Assembly: GCF_018255755.1 (NCBI RefSeq)
Contig: NZ_CP073766.1
Location: 2,542,001-2,606,000, forward strand
Length of the DNA stretch: 64,000 nt
Source of the DNA: Chitinophaga sp. HK235
Lineage (GTDB): Bacteria; Bacteroidota; Bacteroidia; Chitinophagales; Chitinophagaceae
Direction: 5' to 3'
Shown: positions 44,551 through 55,100 of the stretch, piece by piece
How positions within the stretch are numbered: position 1 is the first letter of the stretch
Layout: each line of letters opens with the position of its first letter
Notes under the pieces: generated by a model
Told to the model about the DNA's origin: nothing
The model's database searches: none
The model's input: only the letters and a program-made list of their open reading frames with translations
Program-made: the position numbers and the translations under genes

Positions 44551-45831
44551 ATGAGAAAGATATTCCTGCTGCTCGGTATATGTGCCCTGGGAAGCACTAC
44601 CCAGGCCCAATTATTTGATCGCATCAAAAACAAAGTACAACAGAAGGTCAATGAAAAAATTGACCAGACCATTGATAAAGCCACTACCCCAAAAAAGAAA
44701 GACGATCAGGATAACACCGGCAGCAGCAACGCCGGCAATACTGCTGACGCCAACAATACACCTGCCGCCAACAACGGCGGATCTTCGGCCAGCACGGATA
44801 TCAAAGCCTATTCCCGCTTTGACTTTGTGCCGGGAGAAAAAATCATTGTCCATGAAAATTTTGCCCAGGATGTTATTGGTGAATTCCCTGGTCAGTGGAA
44901 CACCCGTTCCGGCGCAGAACTGGTGACTGTCAGCAACCGTCCCGGCAAATGGCTGGCCATCAAACAGGATGGTATTTTTTATCCGGAATATATTACCAAC
45001 AAACTGCCGGACAACTTTACCCTGCAGGTAGACCTGATGGCCAGCAATGGTATTGCAGGCATCGGAGCTATTACCGTGGGTCTGGTGAAGGCGGCCGATA
45101 CAGATGAAAAGTTCCATTACGGAGATGGCAGCGCTGCATCCAATCCATCCTTTAAGGTAACGTTCTCCCCTAAGAGTTCCGGTGAAGGTACTTTTCGTTA
45201 TTCCTCCAATCTGATTGGTGATCATAGCATCAGCGGCACACCTTATTTTAATGTACCGAAGAAAAACTATGTAAGGCTCTCTATCTGGCGTCAGAAACAA
45301 CGGGTACGCGTATATGTAGACAGTACCAAGATACTGGACCTTCCCCGGGCCCTGGATGCAGACGGCGGCTTAAACACCCTCGTGTTCTCCGCTTACGCAC
45401 CTGACTACGATAAGACAGATGGCATCTTCTTTATCAGCAATATCAACCTGGCCGTAGGTGCACCCGATACCCGCAACAAACTGATCACCGAGGGTAAATT
45501 TATCACCCACGGTATTCTCTTTGATACCAACAGCGATCAGATCAAAGCGGAATCTTACGGTGCCCTGAAAGATATCGCCAGCGTGCTCTCTGAAAATGCA
45601 GCTGTAAAAGTTAAAATCGTAGGTCATACCGATGCAGACGGCAACGACAAGCTGAACCTGGACCTGTCCAAACGCAGGGCCGAAGCGATAAAGGCAGCAC
45701 TCAACAAAACCTTTGGCATCGATGTGGCCCGTATGGATACAGATGGTAAAGGCAAAACACAACCTATTGACAACAACACTACAGAAGTAGGAAAAGCCAA
45801 CAACCGCCGCGTAGAATTCATCAAATTATAA
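44551..45831 (+). CDS. OmpA family protein with central concanavalin-like region
   Basis: The 426-residue protein has a signal peptide (ending near TQAQ), an N-terminal charged and Asn/Ala-rich linker (about 25-90), a central beta-rich region (about 95-305) with jelly-roll/concanavalin-like character, and a C-terminal OmpA domain (about 320-426, ILFDTNSDQI, VGHTDADGND, NRRVEF). The OmpA domain binds peptidoglycan. The protein is probably outer-membrane- or periplasm-located. It lies 31 bp upstream of the esterase gene in the same direction. Confidence 0.88.
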   Translation: MRKIFLLLGICALGSTTQAQLFDRIKNKVQQKVNEKIDQTIDKATTPKKKDDQDNTGSSNAGNTADANNTPAANNGGSSASTDIKAYSRFDFVPGEKIIVHENFAQDVIGEFPGQWNTRSGAELVTVSNRPGKWLAIKQDGIFYPEYITNKLPDNFTLQVDLMASNGIAGIGAITVGLVKAADTDEKFHYGDGSAASNPSFKVTFSPKSSGEGTFRYSSNLIGDHSISGTPYFNVPKKNYVRLSIWRQKQRVRVYVDSTKILDLPRALDADGGLNTLVFSAYAPDYDKTDGIFFISNINLAVGAPDTRNKLITEGKFITHGILFDTNSDQIKAESYGALKDIASVLSENAAVKVKIVGHTDADGNDKLNLDLSKRRAEAIKAALNKTFGIDVARMDTDGKGKTQPIDNNTTEVGKANNRRVEFIKL

Positions 45832-45862
45832 ATAGCAGAAATGATTCTCTATTTTGAGATTC

Positions 45863-47050
45863 ATGAGAACATTACTGCTATTCATGCTGACTTTGGGCAG
45901 TCTGATAACAACTGCTCAAAGTCAGCTTCCCTGGGACCTATCCCAGTTAAAGGAAACGCCCCGCACCTATCCCGCTGACTCCTGTCAGGTACCTGGCTTC
46001 CGCGCCTTCTTCTATGAAGGCATCACCTATAAAGCCCGTCCCACTAAAGTTTTCGCTTATTATAAAACGCCTGCCGGCACACCTCCTCCGGGTGGATGGC
46101 CTGCTGTTGTATGTGTACATGGCGGCGGTGGCACCGCTTTCCCCGCCTGGGTGCAGGCCTGGGTAGATCACGGTTTTGCAGCTATCGCCATGGACCTGGA
46201 AGGGCACCTGCCTTCCGGTAGTTACCCCAACCGGCAATGGCATGAAAACGCCGGCCCCGCCCGTATCACCACCTTTGGCGATATAGAACTGGCCGACCGG
46301 GAGCAGTGGTTCTATCATGCCGTGGCCGACGTAATCAGGGCCCATTCTCTGTTATCATCTTTCCCTGAAATCAATCAGCAAAAAATAGGCATCCACGGTA
46401 TTTCCTGGGGCGGCGTGATCACTTCCGCCGTGATCGGGCTGGACCATCGCTGGGCCTTCGCTGTGCCTGTATATGGCTGCGGCTTCCTGTACAATACCAG
46501 CAACCCATCCTGGAGGCAGTTTTTTGAAGCCATGACACCCAAACAGCTCCAGGCCTATAAACAGAAATGGGACCCATCCATTTATCTCCCTTCCAGCCAG
46601 GTGCCTACCTTGTGGGTAACCGGCACCAACGATCCCGCGTTTCCGCTGGATATCTGGCAACAATCTGCTCTGCTGTGTAAAAGCCCACGGCTACTGTCGA
46701 TGACCATCACCAGTAAACACGGGCATAAATGGGAACAACCTGAAATATTTGCTTTTGCCGGTAAAGTAGTGAGAGGGGAACAAACCACACTGCCGGCCAA
46801 TAGTACTACTGTTATCAAAGGGTCAACGGCCGTGGCGGAGTTATCGGGGAAATATCAGATCGAAAAAGCGGTATTATGTTTTACCACCGATAGCAGTAAC
46901 TGGCAAAAACGTTCATGGCAATCAGTTACTGCTACCGTTGATAAAAAAGGGGTATCTGCTGTTATACCGGCAGGCACCACTGCACTGTACTTCAACATCA
47001 CCAGCAAGGACTCCCTGACTTTCAGTACGCCCTTTGCCGTTAGACCGTGA
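45863..47050 (+). CDS. Secreted alpha/beta hydrolase, acetylxylan-esterase-like
   Basis: The ATG at 45863 (395 residues) is preferred over an upstream TTG. A signal peptide (ending near TTAQS) precedes an alpha/beta-hydrolase fold: oxyanion region VCVHGGGGTAF, nucleophile Ser181 in HGISWGG, and late Asp (TGTNDPAFP) and His (KHGHKW) residues. It resembles acetylxylan/dienelactone-type esterases. It likely deacylates a plant or microbial polymer in the periplasm. The last ~85 residues may be a separate beta-rich domain. It is convergent, with no gap, with the M1 peptidase gene. Confidence 0.8.
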   Translation: MRTLLLFMLTLGSLITTAQSQLPWDLSQLKETPRTYPADSCQVPGFRAFFYEGITYKARPTKVFAYYKTPAGTPPPGGWPAVVCVHGGGGTAFPAWVQAWVDHGFAAIAMDLEGHLPSGSYPNRQWHENAGPARITTFGDIELADREQWFYHAVADVIRAHSLLSSFPEINQQKIGIHGISWGGVITSAVIGLDHRWAFAVPVYGCGFLYNTSNPSWRQFFEAMTPKQLQAYKQKWDPSIYLPSSQVPTLWVTGTNDPAFPLDIWQQSALLCKSPRLLSMTITSKHGHKWEQPEIFAFAGKVVRGEQTTLPANSTTVIKGSTAVAELSGKYQIEKAVLCFTTDSSNWQKRSWQSVTATVDKKGVSAVIPAGTTALYFNITSKDSLTFSTPFAVRP

Positions 47051-48925
47051 TTATTTTTTCCAGGTATTGTCTGCCGGGGTGGCATCCATAAACAGGTTGC
47101 CCTCCAGGCTAATGGAAGCGACGGCTTTATTTACCGGCACTGTCAGCTGTAATGACTTATCATTTTTCTTCCATACCTCCGGTGTCTTATGCACCCGGGA
47201 TTGGGAACCATCTGTATAGTTTACCACCACATCAAACGGGATGGCAAAACCACCGGTATTCTTAATCTGCAGGCTGGCAGTTTTTCCTTTTACCTGTACC
47301 TGGGTCAGCGCCAGGTCAATGTAATGATTGGTAAAGAACCAATTTTGCCAGAACCAGTTGAGGTCCTGACCTGCGGCTGTATTAAAGGAGTAGAAGAAAT
47401 CCCAGGGGATGGGATGTTTACCATTCCATTTGTCCATATAGGCGTGGAGGCATTTACGGAACACCATATCGCCCAGCAGGTCTTTCACGGCCAGATAAGC
47501 CAGGGAGGCCTTGCCATATGAGTTGTTGCCATATCCTAGTCCACTCACCTGGTTGGACATCGAGATGATGGGCTGGTCTTCTTCCGTAGAAGGATCGCTG
47601 GCATAATAGGCTACGCGGAAGCGTCTGTACAGATCGTCTGCATTACTTTTCCCTTTTTCGTTGATGCGTGCCAGGTATTCGAAGGTGGTGGCCCAACCTT
47701 CATCCATAAACGCATAACGGCTTTCATTGATACCCATATAAAAAGGGAAATAGGTATGTGCCATCTCGTGGTCCTGCAGCAGCTGCGCGAAGCTCAGGTT
47801 TTTACCGACAGAGCCGTCGTTGACCATCATCGGATACTCCATGTCTGCATATCCCTGGAAAGCAGTCATTACCGGATAAGGGTAAGCTACTCCCGGCCAC
47901 TGGTGGGAGAACCAGTTGAGGGCATTATGCGCGAAGCGGATAGAGGAATGGAAATCATAGGCGGTATCATTGTAAGCAGCCTGTATACTGCTACGGCGGC
48001 GGGTGGCGCTGTCCACCATTACGCTGGCAGCGTCCCAGGTGTAATGGCTGCTCAGCCCCAAGGTTACATCTGTGATGTGGTCATAGCTGAACTTCCAGGT
48101 ATTCCAGTCCTGTTGCTGTGTTACTTTTCTGGTCAGCATTTCTGCTTTGGTGGCGATATGTACCAGCGAATCGCTGTTATAGGAACTTTTCAGTCTGGCT
48201 GCATATGCCGGCTGGAGCACTTCATCTGCATTGAGCAGGTTACCGGTACCCCATACCACATAGTTTTTAGGCACCTTCACGGCTACACGGTAGTCGTTGA
48301 AATCGTTGTAAAACTCGGCCCTGCCGTTATGTTCCAGCATGTCCCATCCATTGTAGTCATCGTAAACGGCTACACGCGGATAATAGTAGGCCAGGAAATA
48401 GGTGGCGCTGTCGATGATACCTTCGCGGCCGCTTTCCAGAGACAGGTCATAATGCCAGCTGATTTTCAGTTGCAGACTATCTTTAGAGGCCAGCGGAGTG
48501 GGTAAGTTGACAACCCCTACGGTACCGATGTCATTATTGAATGGTACCAGGGCGCCATTGACCAGCAAAGTATCGATCACGACGCCGCTGGCCAGGTAGT
48601 CTTTGCTGACGTATCCGGAACGGGGTGCCTGTGGCTTATGTACGTTGCAGATAAGGTGAAACACCAGTGTTTGCAGCGCATCCGGGCTGTTGTTGATATA
48701 GGTGACCGATTCTTTTCCATACACCGTAGGAGAAGGTGGGGCCACTGTAATATGAATATCGTACCGCCCTTTGTTCTGCCAGTATTTACTACCGGGGTTT
48801 CCGCTGCGGGAGCGGGTATTGTTCTCATAAGCCTTCCTGATATTACGGGGCTCGTAGAGCTGTTGCGCATTCACAGACAGCCCTGCCATGCACAATAATA
48901 ACAGGATGTTAAAACATCTTTTCAT
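47051..48925 (-). CDS. M1 family metallopeptidase
   Basis: The 624-residue protein has a signal peptide (ending near SVNAQ) and the M1 gluzincin signature: HEMAH at 386-390 and the third zinc ligand in DEGWA at Glu409. A GAMEN-like exopeptidase motif is degenerate (ADMEYPMM at 360-367). M1 enzymes cleave N-terminal residues from peptides; the exported form probably processes peptides in the periplasm. The C-terminal ~120 residues are a beta-rich domain. The gene stands alone on its strand. Confidence 0.92.
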   Translation of the reverse strand: MKRCFNILLLLCMAGLSVNAQQLYEPRNIRKAYENNTRSRSGNPGSKYWQNKGRYDIHITVAPPSPTVYGKESVTYINNSPDALQTLVFHLICNVHKPQAPRSGYVSKDYLASGVVIDTLLVNGALVPFNNDIGTVGVVNLPTPLASKDSLQLKISWHYDLSLESGREGIIDSATYFLAYYYPRVAVYDDYNGWDMLEHNGRAEFYNDFNDYRVAVKVPKNYVVWGTGNLLNADEVLQPAYAARLKSSYNSDSLVHIATKAEMLTRKVTQQQDWNTWKFSYDHITDVTLGLSSHYTWDAASVMVDSATRRRSSIQAAYNDTAYDFHSSIRFAHNALNWFSHQWPGVAYPYPVMTAFQGYADMEYPMMVNDGSVGKNLSFAQLLQDHEMAHTYFPFYMGINESRYAFMDEGWATTFEYLARINEKGKSNADDLYRRFRVAYYASDPSTEEDQPIISMSNQVSGLGYGNNSYGKASLAYLAVKDLLGDMVFRKCLHAYMDKWNGKHPIPWDFFYSFNTAAGQDLNWFWQNWFFTNHYIDLALTQVQVKGKTASLQIKNTGGFAIPFDVVVNYTDGSQSRVHKTPEVWKKNDKSLQLTVPVNKAVASISLEGNLFMDATPADNTWKK

Positions 48926-49042
48926 AAAATAGAATTGTTGCGATTAAAAATAGGCAAAGTTGTCTGAAAAATGCAGGGTTGTTCAGTTCGCTAGCTCTTT
49001 TACGGGCATAATCATTGTGGCCTGATTATAAAACGATATGCC

Positions 49043-49258
49043 ATGAGTACATTTCATATTGATTATCATGGACAGCTGATACCCGTTTCGCAGGAATCAG
49101 CCGATACTTTTCGAGTAGCATTACCCAACAAGCCCTTAGTACTGGTGAGAAAACAGGACAGCGATGGTGCTGATATCTGGTTTGAGAAAGACACCGATAA
49201 TGAAACACCCGAAACAGCGGAACTGGGCACAGCCATTGAAACAAAACTTGCCGGATGA
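49043..49258 (+). CDS. Small hypothetical protein, 71 residues
   Basis: The protein reads MSTFHIDYHGQLIPVSQ, continues beta-rich and acidic, and has no signal peptide or membrane segment. Similar small proteins with this start are frequent in Chitinophagaceae in my recollection, but I know no function. A terminator hairpin follows 47 bp after the stop. Confidence 0.55.
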   Translation: MSTFHIDYHGQLIPVSQESADTFRVALPNKPLVLVRKQDSDGADIWFEKDTDNETPETAELGTAIETKLAG

Positions 49259-49305
49259 AAGCAGCCACAGCAAGTCTATCCATAAAAAAATATTTTCATC
49301 ATGTA

Positions 49306-49341
49306 TCCCGCAGTTGTCATTAACTGCGGGAGTTTGTTTAT
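49306..49341 (+). terminator. Rho-independent terminator
   Basis: TCCCGCAGTT at 49306-49315 pairs with AACTGCGGGA at 49322-49331, with loop GTCATT, followed by a broken T run (GTTTGTTTA). Confidence 0.7.
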
Positions 49342-49446
49342 ATTTATTGCCTCATAACCATTACCGGCAGGTCCTATTAACCCACCCCACACACCTATTG
49401 TTTGACGGAAAACCAAAACTATTCATCTCCAAAACAATCGCAACAC

Positions 49447-50115
49447 ATGACACATTATGATGTCACCAAACTGGAACATCTTGAAAGAAAAACCGAATGG
49501 AAAGAAAATTATGCCTACCACACTGCTGTCAACAAACTACTGATATTACCTGTATTATTGATTGCAGGCGGTGGCCTGACCCTGTTTCTACTCCAGGCCC
49601 GGCAACTGCAAAGCAGCTATGGCCTTATCGCCAGCATGGCTATTTTGACAGGCATTCTTTTATTTGTACTCATCAACGGAAGAGGAAAAAAACAGGTATT
49701 GTCCAACATCTCCCAAAAACCGGTATGTCTGGCCAAAATCGTAAAAGGCAACGCACACTCACAGGTTTATTATGGTATTTTCAGTACCAGCGATACCCGC
49801 TGGGATACAGCATTACTGCAACATATTTCTGATAGGGTGATCAACATCCCCTCCAATACCAGCAATCCGGATGACCAAACAGTGGCCCTGCTGCTACGGC
49901 CCTCCCTTATCACGGATGGCATGCCCTCCCAATCCCTTCCCTCCTCTTTCACCGGCGGCCATGAAATATATCTCAAACCCTTCGACTTCAGCAACATGGA
50001 CAAAGCCGCCTATGACTATATACAGCACCGGAATGGCGTTTTCCCGGTGTTGTATGTTAATCATAACTATGTCCCTGTGATATTGAGAGATTATATTATC
50101 GCCTTAGACAAATAG
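49447..50115 (+). CDS. Hypothetical protein with two membrane segments
   Basis: From the ATG at 49447 the protein has 222 residues (a TTG 15 codons upstream is less likely). Two hydrophobic segments near 32-50 (LLILPVLLIAGGGLTLFLL) and 62-77 (ASMAILTGILLFVLI) are followed by a cytoplasmic or periplasmic region of about 140 residues with no recognised motif. It is probably an inner-membrane protein. The gene lies alone between the 71-residue protein and the second sigma gene. Confidence 0.6.
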   Translation: MTHYDVTKLEHLERKTEWKENYAYHTAVNKLLILPVLLIAGGGLTLFLLQARQLQSSYGLIASMAILTGILLFVLINGRGKKQVLSNISQKPVCLAKIVKGNAHSQVYYGIFSTSDTRWDTALLQHISDRVINIPSNTSNPDDQTVALLLRPSLITDGMPSQSLPSSFTGGHEIYLKPFDFSNMDKAAYDYIQHRNGVFPVLYVNHNYVPVILRDYIIALDK

Positions 50116-50224
50116 TTTGTTGAAATAGCCATATGTTACCCGAGTGTTATATATTCAGGGGCAGGTACCGGTATAACGCGAAAATCGCATTATATTAGTA
50201 ACCTGGTAAGAAAAGGGAGTGACT

Positions 50225-50755
50225 ATGTCTATGCAATCTGAAGCACTGGAGCCTGCCATACTTTTTAAAGCCTATTATACGCGGCTTTGTTATTTTGCAT
50301 TCCAGTTTACGGGAGATAAAGACCAGGCCAGGGATATAGCCCAGGAAGCCTTTGTAAGCTACCTCGGGCAACGGGGCAGCGTGGCCCCGCATCCGGTGGC
50401 CATCCGGAATTTTCTGTACACCTCCGTGCGCAATGCCTGTTTGAATGTGCTCCGGCATGAAAAAGTAGTAGAGAAATTTGTGGCTGCACAAACCACCGCT
50501 CCGGAGGACGACACCACAGTAGTACTTACCATGATAAAGGCTGAAGTACTCGGAGAAATCAATCGTGTATTACAAACACTTCCTGCATCCTGTCAGGAGA
50601 TCATCCGCATGGGATATATCGACGGATTAAAAAACCAGGAGATTGCCCGGCAACTCAATATCAGCATCAACACCGTCAAAACACAGAAAAAAAGAGGGCT
50701 GCATCTACTACGGCAGCGCCTTAATCCTGAAATCTACTCTCTCTTCTTTCTGTAA
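50225..50755 (+). CDS. ECF sigma-70 factor, second PUL-like locus
   Basis: From the ATG at 50225 (176 residues; a GTG lies two codons earlier) the protein shows region 2 (QARDIAQEAFVSYL) and region 4 (LPASCQEIIRMGYIDGLKNQEIARQLNIS) of FecI-like Bacteroidota ECF factors. It probably directs expression of the downstream SusC/SusD operon, under the FecR-type protein encoded 78 bp downstream. A weak TATATTAG-like box lies upstream near 50190. The C-terminus is short and hydrophobic (SLFFL). Confidence 0.88.
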   Translation: MSMQSEALEPAILFKAYYTRLCYFAFQFTGDKDQARDIAQEAFVSYLGQRGSVAPHPVAIRNFLYTSVRNACLNVLRHEKVVEKFVAAQTTAPEDDTTVVLTMIKAEVLGEINRVLQTLPASCQEIIRMGYIDGLKNQEIARQLNISINTVKTQKKRGLHLLRQRLNPEIYSLFFL

Positions 50756-50833
50756 TCCATCCCTCAAAAAAATATTTTCACTGGTTGTCACCCCTTTTTC
50801 GCTCCTGCGTTTCTTTATGATGAGAACAATATT

Positions 50834-52027
50834 ATGGAGCAACATCAGGACGCTTTTGATTATGCAGCACTGATTTTCCGTTGTCTCAACGGAGAAGCCA
50901 CCAATGCCGAAAGGCAACAGCTGCAGGAATGGCTGGACAAAGATCCGCGGCATCAGACTTTGTATGCCTCTTTCCTGGACCCTGCACAGCTGACGGCCGG
51001 CATTGCCTTTCAGGAAAGTATTGATATAGAAGCCGACTGGGAAGCTGTGCTGGCACGCAGCCACCAGCCGAATAGCCGTCAACGGCCGGTATGGCCAGGT
51101 CGTATCGCCGTATGGACTGCCGCCGCTGCCGCCGTAGTAGCCGGTGTCGTGCTGCTGTATCCTTATCGGCATATATCATCGCATGATAACCGGATCGTGG
51201 CCGACCAGACACACACCTTCCACAATGATGTTCTGCCAGGCAGCAACCAGGCTGTATTACAGCTGGCCAACGGCCAGACCGTGCACCTCGGCGGCTATGA
51301 TCACGAAGCCATCCGGGAAGCCGATGGCACGACCATCTATCAGCATAAGGACGGCCTGGTATATGATCACCAACGCGGCCAGCCAACTGCCGGCATATAC
51401 AACATCCTGTCTACTGCCAGGGCAGGGCAATACCAGCTGACTCTCGAAGATGGAACCAAAGTATGGCTCAATGCCGCATCTTCACTGAAGTTCCCTGTTC
51501 ATTTCACTGGCAATGAAAGAAAAGTGGAACTTACCGGCGAAGGATATTTTGAAGTGGCCGCCAACGACCGCCAGCCATTTAAAGTAATGGTCAACGGTGT
51601 GGAAGTACTTGTATTGGGCACCCGCTTTAATATCGGTGCTTACAACGACGCAGTCAACACTACGCTGATCAGTGGTGCTGTTAAAGTATGCCTTCCCGAT
51701 AAACGCTCCTGGCAGCTGTCGCCCGGACAAGAGGCTCATATACAGCAGGAACAGGTGTTTATCTCCTATGCCGATACAGAAAAAGCTATCGCCTGGAAAG
51801 AAGGGATTTTTTATTTTAAGAATGATGACCTGCGCGATATTATGGAACAGGTGGCCCGCTGGTACGACCTGGAATTGAATTTTGAAGGACCGCTGCCAAC
51901 CAAAAAAATCAGCGGAAATATCAGCCGTCAGGCTAAACTGTCACAGGTGCTGGAAATGCTGAACTATGTGAGTGGTGCTCATTTCAACATTCAGGGGAAA
52001 AAGGTAAGCATCTCCCTATCAAAATAA
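50834..52027 (+). CDS. FecR-type anti-sigma factor, second locus
   Basis: The 397-residue protein repeats the architecture of the first locus: sigma-binding N-terminus (about 1-85), one membrane span (about 95-112, TAAAAAVVAGVVLLY), a FecR domain (about 200-300, QYQLTLEDGTKVWLNAASS) and a DUF4974 C-terminus (KISGNISRQAKLSQVLEML). It is the inner-membrane signal relay between SusC and the sigma factor. Ninety-seven bases separate it from susC, with no repeat element, in contrast with the first locus. Confidence 0.92.
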   Translation: MEQHQDAFDYAALIFRCLNGEATNAERQQLQEWLDKDPRHQTLYASFLDPAQLTAGIAFQESIDIEADWEAVLARSHQPNSRQRPVWPGRIAVWTAAAAAVVAGVVLLYPYRHISSHDNRIVADQTHTFHNDVLPGSNQAVLQLANGQTVHLGGYDHEAIREADGTTIYQHKDGLVYDHQRGQPTAGIYNILSTARAGQYQLTLEDGTKVWLNAASSLKFPVHFTGNERKVELTGEGYFEVAANDRQPFKVMVNGVEVLVLGTRFNIGAYNDAVNTTLISGAVKVCLPDKRSWQLSPGQEAHIQQEQVFISYADTEKAIAWKEGIFYFKNDDLRDIMEQVARWYDLELNFEGPLPTKKISGNISRQAKLSQVLEMLNYVSGAHFNIQGKKVSISLSK

Positions 52028-52124
52028 TATAACGTAAACGTATATACGCGATAAAATATATCTGTAATCAATGTCATGCCATAACCACTAAGATTAAACC
52101 ACTATTAATCTAAAAAACAAACTG

Positions 52125-55100
52125 ATGAAGAAAAGATCTATTTCCGCCTACGGGCGGGGTATGTTATTCCTTTTGCCTGTAAAAATCAGCATGGCCGCAA
52201 AGTTGCTCACCATGCTCCTGCTGTTGGCAGCATTAAGCGTTTCTGCCATCGGTTATGCCCAGAAAATAACCCTTTCTGTACAGCAGGTGCCGCTGGAACA
52301 GGTATTTGCAGCGATCCGTCAGCAGACAGGATATTATTTTCTGTACGATAATGATCTCCTGAAAAAAACCGGCAAGGTAAACGTGCATGTAAAAGATGCA
52401 GATGTGACCACCGTTCTGGACCAGTGCCTGGCCGGACAACCTGTGGAATATAAAATCATCGACCGTACCATCTCCCTGAAAGAAGCGCCGGTAAAAAAAA
52501 TGTCTGGCCATCTGGCGGCCGATACTGTCATCACCGGTAAAGTAACAGATGAAAAAGACGTACCGCTGCCAGGTGTAACTGTTACTGTAGAAGGTTCTTC
52601 CAGAGGCACCGTTACCGATGGGAGCGGACGTTATTCCATTCAGCTACCTTCCGGTGCCAAAGCATTGTTATTTTCCTTCATTGGTTATAGCAAACAACGC
52701 ATAGAACCCGGCGGCAGCACTGCGCTCAACGTTAAGATGTCTGAAGGCTCCAAAGGGCTGTCTGAAGTGGTAGTGACAGCGCTCGGCATTAAAAGGGAAA
52801 GTAAGTCACTCGGCTATACCGTAGCCGAACTGAAAGGCGCCGATCTTTCAGAAGGAAAAGAAGTGAATGTTGCCAACGCCCTATCCGGTAAAGTGGCCGG
52901 TGTACAGGTCAGCCGCCCTGCCTCCGGCGCTGGTGGCTCGTCCAAGATCGTGATCCGTGGCAACAACTCCCTGCAAGGCAACAGTCAGCCACTTTATGTG
53001 GTAGATGGTGTACCGCTCGACAACCAGAACATCGGCGCTGCCGGCAGCACCGGCGGTGTAGATTATGGCGATGGTATTTCCAATATCAACCAGGACGATA
53101 TCGAAAGCATCTCTATCCTGAAAGGCCCTAATGCCGCAGCGTTGTATGGCCAGCGCGGCAGCAACGGCGTTGTGCTCATCACCACCAAATCAGGTAGTTC
53201 CCGTAAAGGTATCGGTGTTAAGTTCAGCAGCGATTATTCCCTCGGTAACGCCCTGGTGACACCCGACTTCCAGGATGAATATGGTCAGGGCCTCAATGGC
53301 GACTTCACCCACTTCCGCGCCGCCGATGGCAAAGTATATACGATGGAACAGGCCAGGGCACAGGGTTTAAAAGGCATCCCCAAAATGAGCGCCGGCCGCG
53401 ACAGGATCGCCCGCAGCAGCTGGGGCCCTAAAATGGAGGGACAACAATATGAGGACCAGTGGGGCAACATACTCTCCCTTACACCACAACCCAACACCTA
53501 TCAGCATTTCTTCAATCAGGAAAAACAATTCGTCAATAATATCAGCGCCGAAGGCGGCAACGATAAAGTCAACTACCGCTTCTCCTATTCCAATACACAC
53601 GTAGACGGCTATGTCCCCAAAAATACGCTGGACCGTAATACCTTCACCCTTCGTACACAAGCCAACATCACACCGAAGCTCCAGCTGGATGCCAAACTGA
53701 ACTATATTTCACAGAAAGGTAAAAACCGGCCAACCCTCTCCGACGCGTCCGACAACCCGGCCTACCTGTTTATCAGCCAGCCACGCAGCATGCCGATGTA
53801 CATCCTGGCAGACTATGCCTGGACCACCAATGATGTGGCCAAACAATTCGGCTACAGCGGCGTAACACCAGGCCTCGAAAAAACCTATGCCACCAACAGT
53901 TCCACAGCCAACCCCTACTGGACCATCAACAAAACCTACAATGCTGACCAGCGCGACAGAGTACTAGGTATGCTCCGCCTGTCTTACGACTTCACCAACT
54001 GGCTGAAACTCACCGCCCGCGGAGGCACCGACTTCTATACAGAACAACGCCTGCGTTACCGCGCCAAAGGCACCTATCAGAGTCAGAACCGTAACGGTGA
54101 CATAGAAGAAAGGGTGATCCGTGTAAGAGAAGATAACTACGACCTGTTACTCAACGCCAACCTGCCACTCAACAAAGACTTTACACTGGGACTGAACGCT
54201 GGTACCAGTCATCAGAAAAAATTCTATCGCATGACCGGCAATACCGGCAAGGAATTTATCGTGCCCGACCTCCATGTAATCAACAATACCCTCACCAACT
54301 CCTATCTCTTTGACCTGCAGGAGTCTGAGATCAATTCTGTATATGGCTTCGGTCAGCTGGCCTTCCGTAACTACTGGTTCCTGGATTTCTCCGCCAGAAA
54401 CGACTGGTCTTCTACCCTTTCTCCCCAAAACAATTCTTTCTTCTATCCTTCTGTCAGCACCAGTCTTATTATGACTGACCTCCTCAATATCAAAAGCAAT
54501 GTAGTCAACTACTGGAAGCTCAGAGGTTCACTGGCACAGGCAGGCAGCTCCGGCAATCCCTATCAGCTCACCGGCACCTATAGCCTTGATCAGTTTACAC
54601 ACGGCGGGCAGCCACTGGGATATTTTACCTCCGTAATCCCCGACCCCAACCTCAAAAACGAACTGACCACCTCCGCAGAATTCGGTACCGATCTCCGGAT
54701 GCTGAATAATCGTTTAGGCGTCAGCTTTACATACTATAACGCCACTACGAAAAATCAGATCCTGGACGTACCACTCCCTCCCTCCAGCAAATTCGAAGCC
54801 CGCCGTATCAATGCCGGCGAGATTCGCAACAGAGGCATAGAAGTGTCTGTCAGCGGTACTCCGCTGAAACTGCACAACGGCTTCACCTGGGAAAGTGCCT
54901 TCAACTTCTCCCGTAACCGTAACGAAGTGGTGTCCCTCACCACCGGCGTGGAAACCTTTGTGCTGGGCAGTGACCGCGGCATCAACATAATCGCCGCTCC
55001 CGGCAAACCCTTTGGTACCATGATCGGTACGGGCTTCGCCTGGCTTAAAGACGAACACGGTAACCGACTCATAGACCCGGCCACCGGCCTTCCACTCCGT

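Noticed and set aside
47756..48505. Open frame of 249 codons opposite the M1 peptidase
   Set aside because: Antisense to a gene with a clear HEMAH motif; no domain in the translation.
49256..49330. 22-codon frame starting at the stop of the 71-residue gene
   Set aside because: Too short, not conserved-looking, and it runs into the terminator hairpin.
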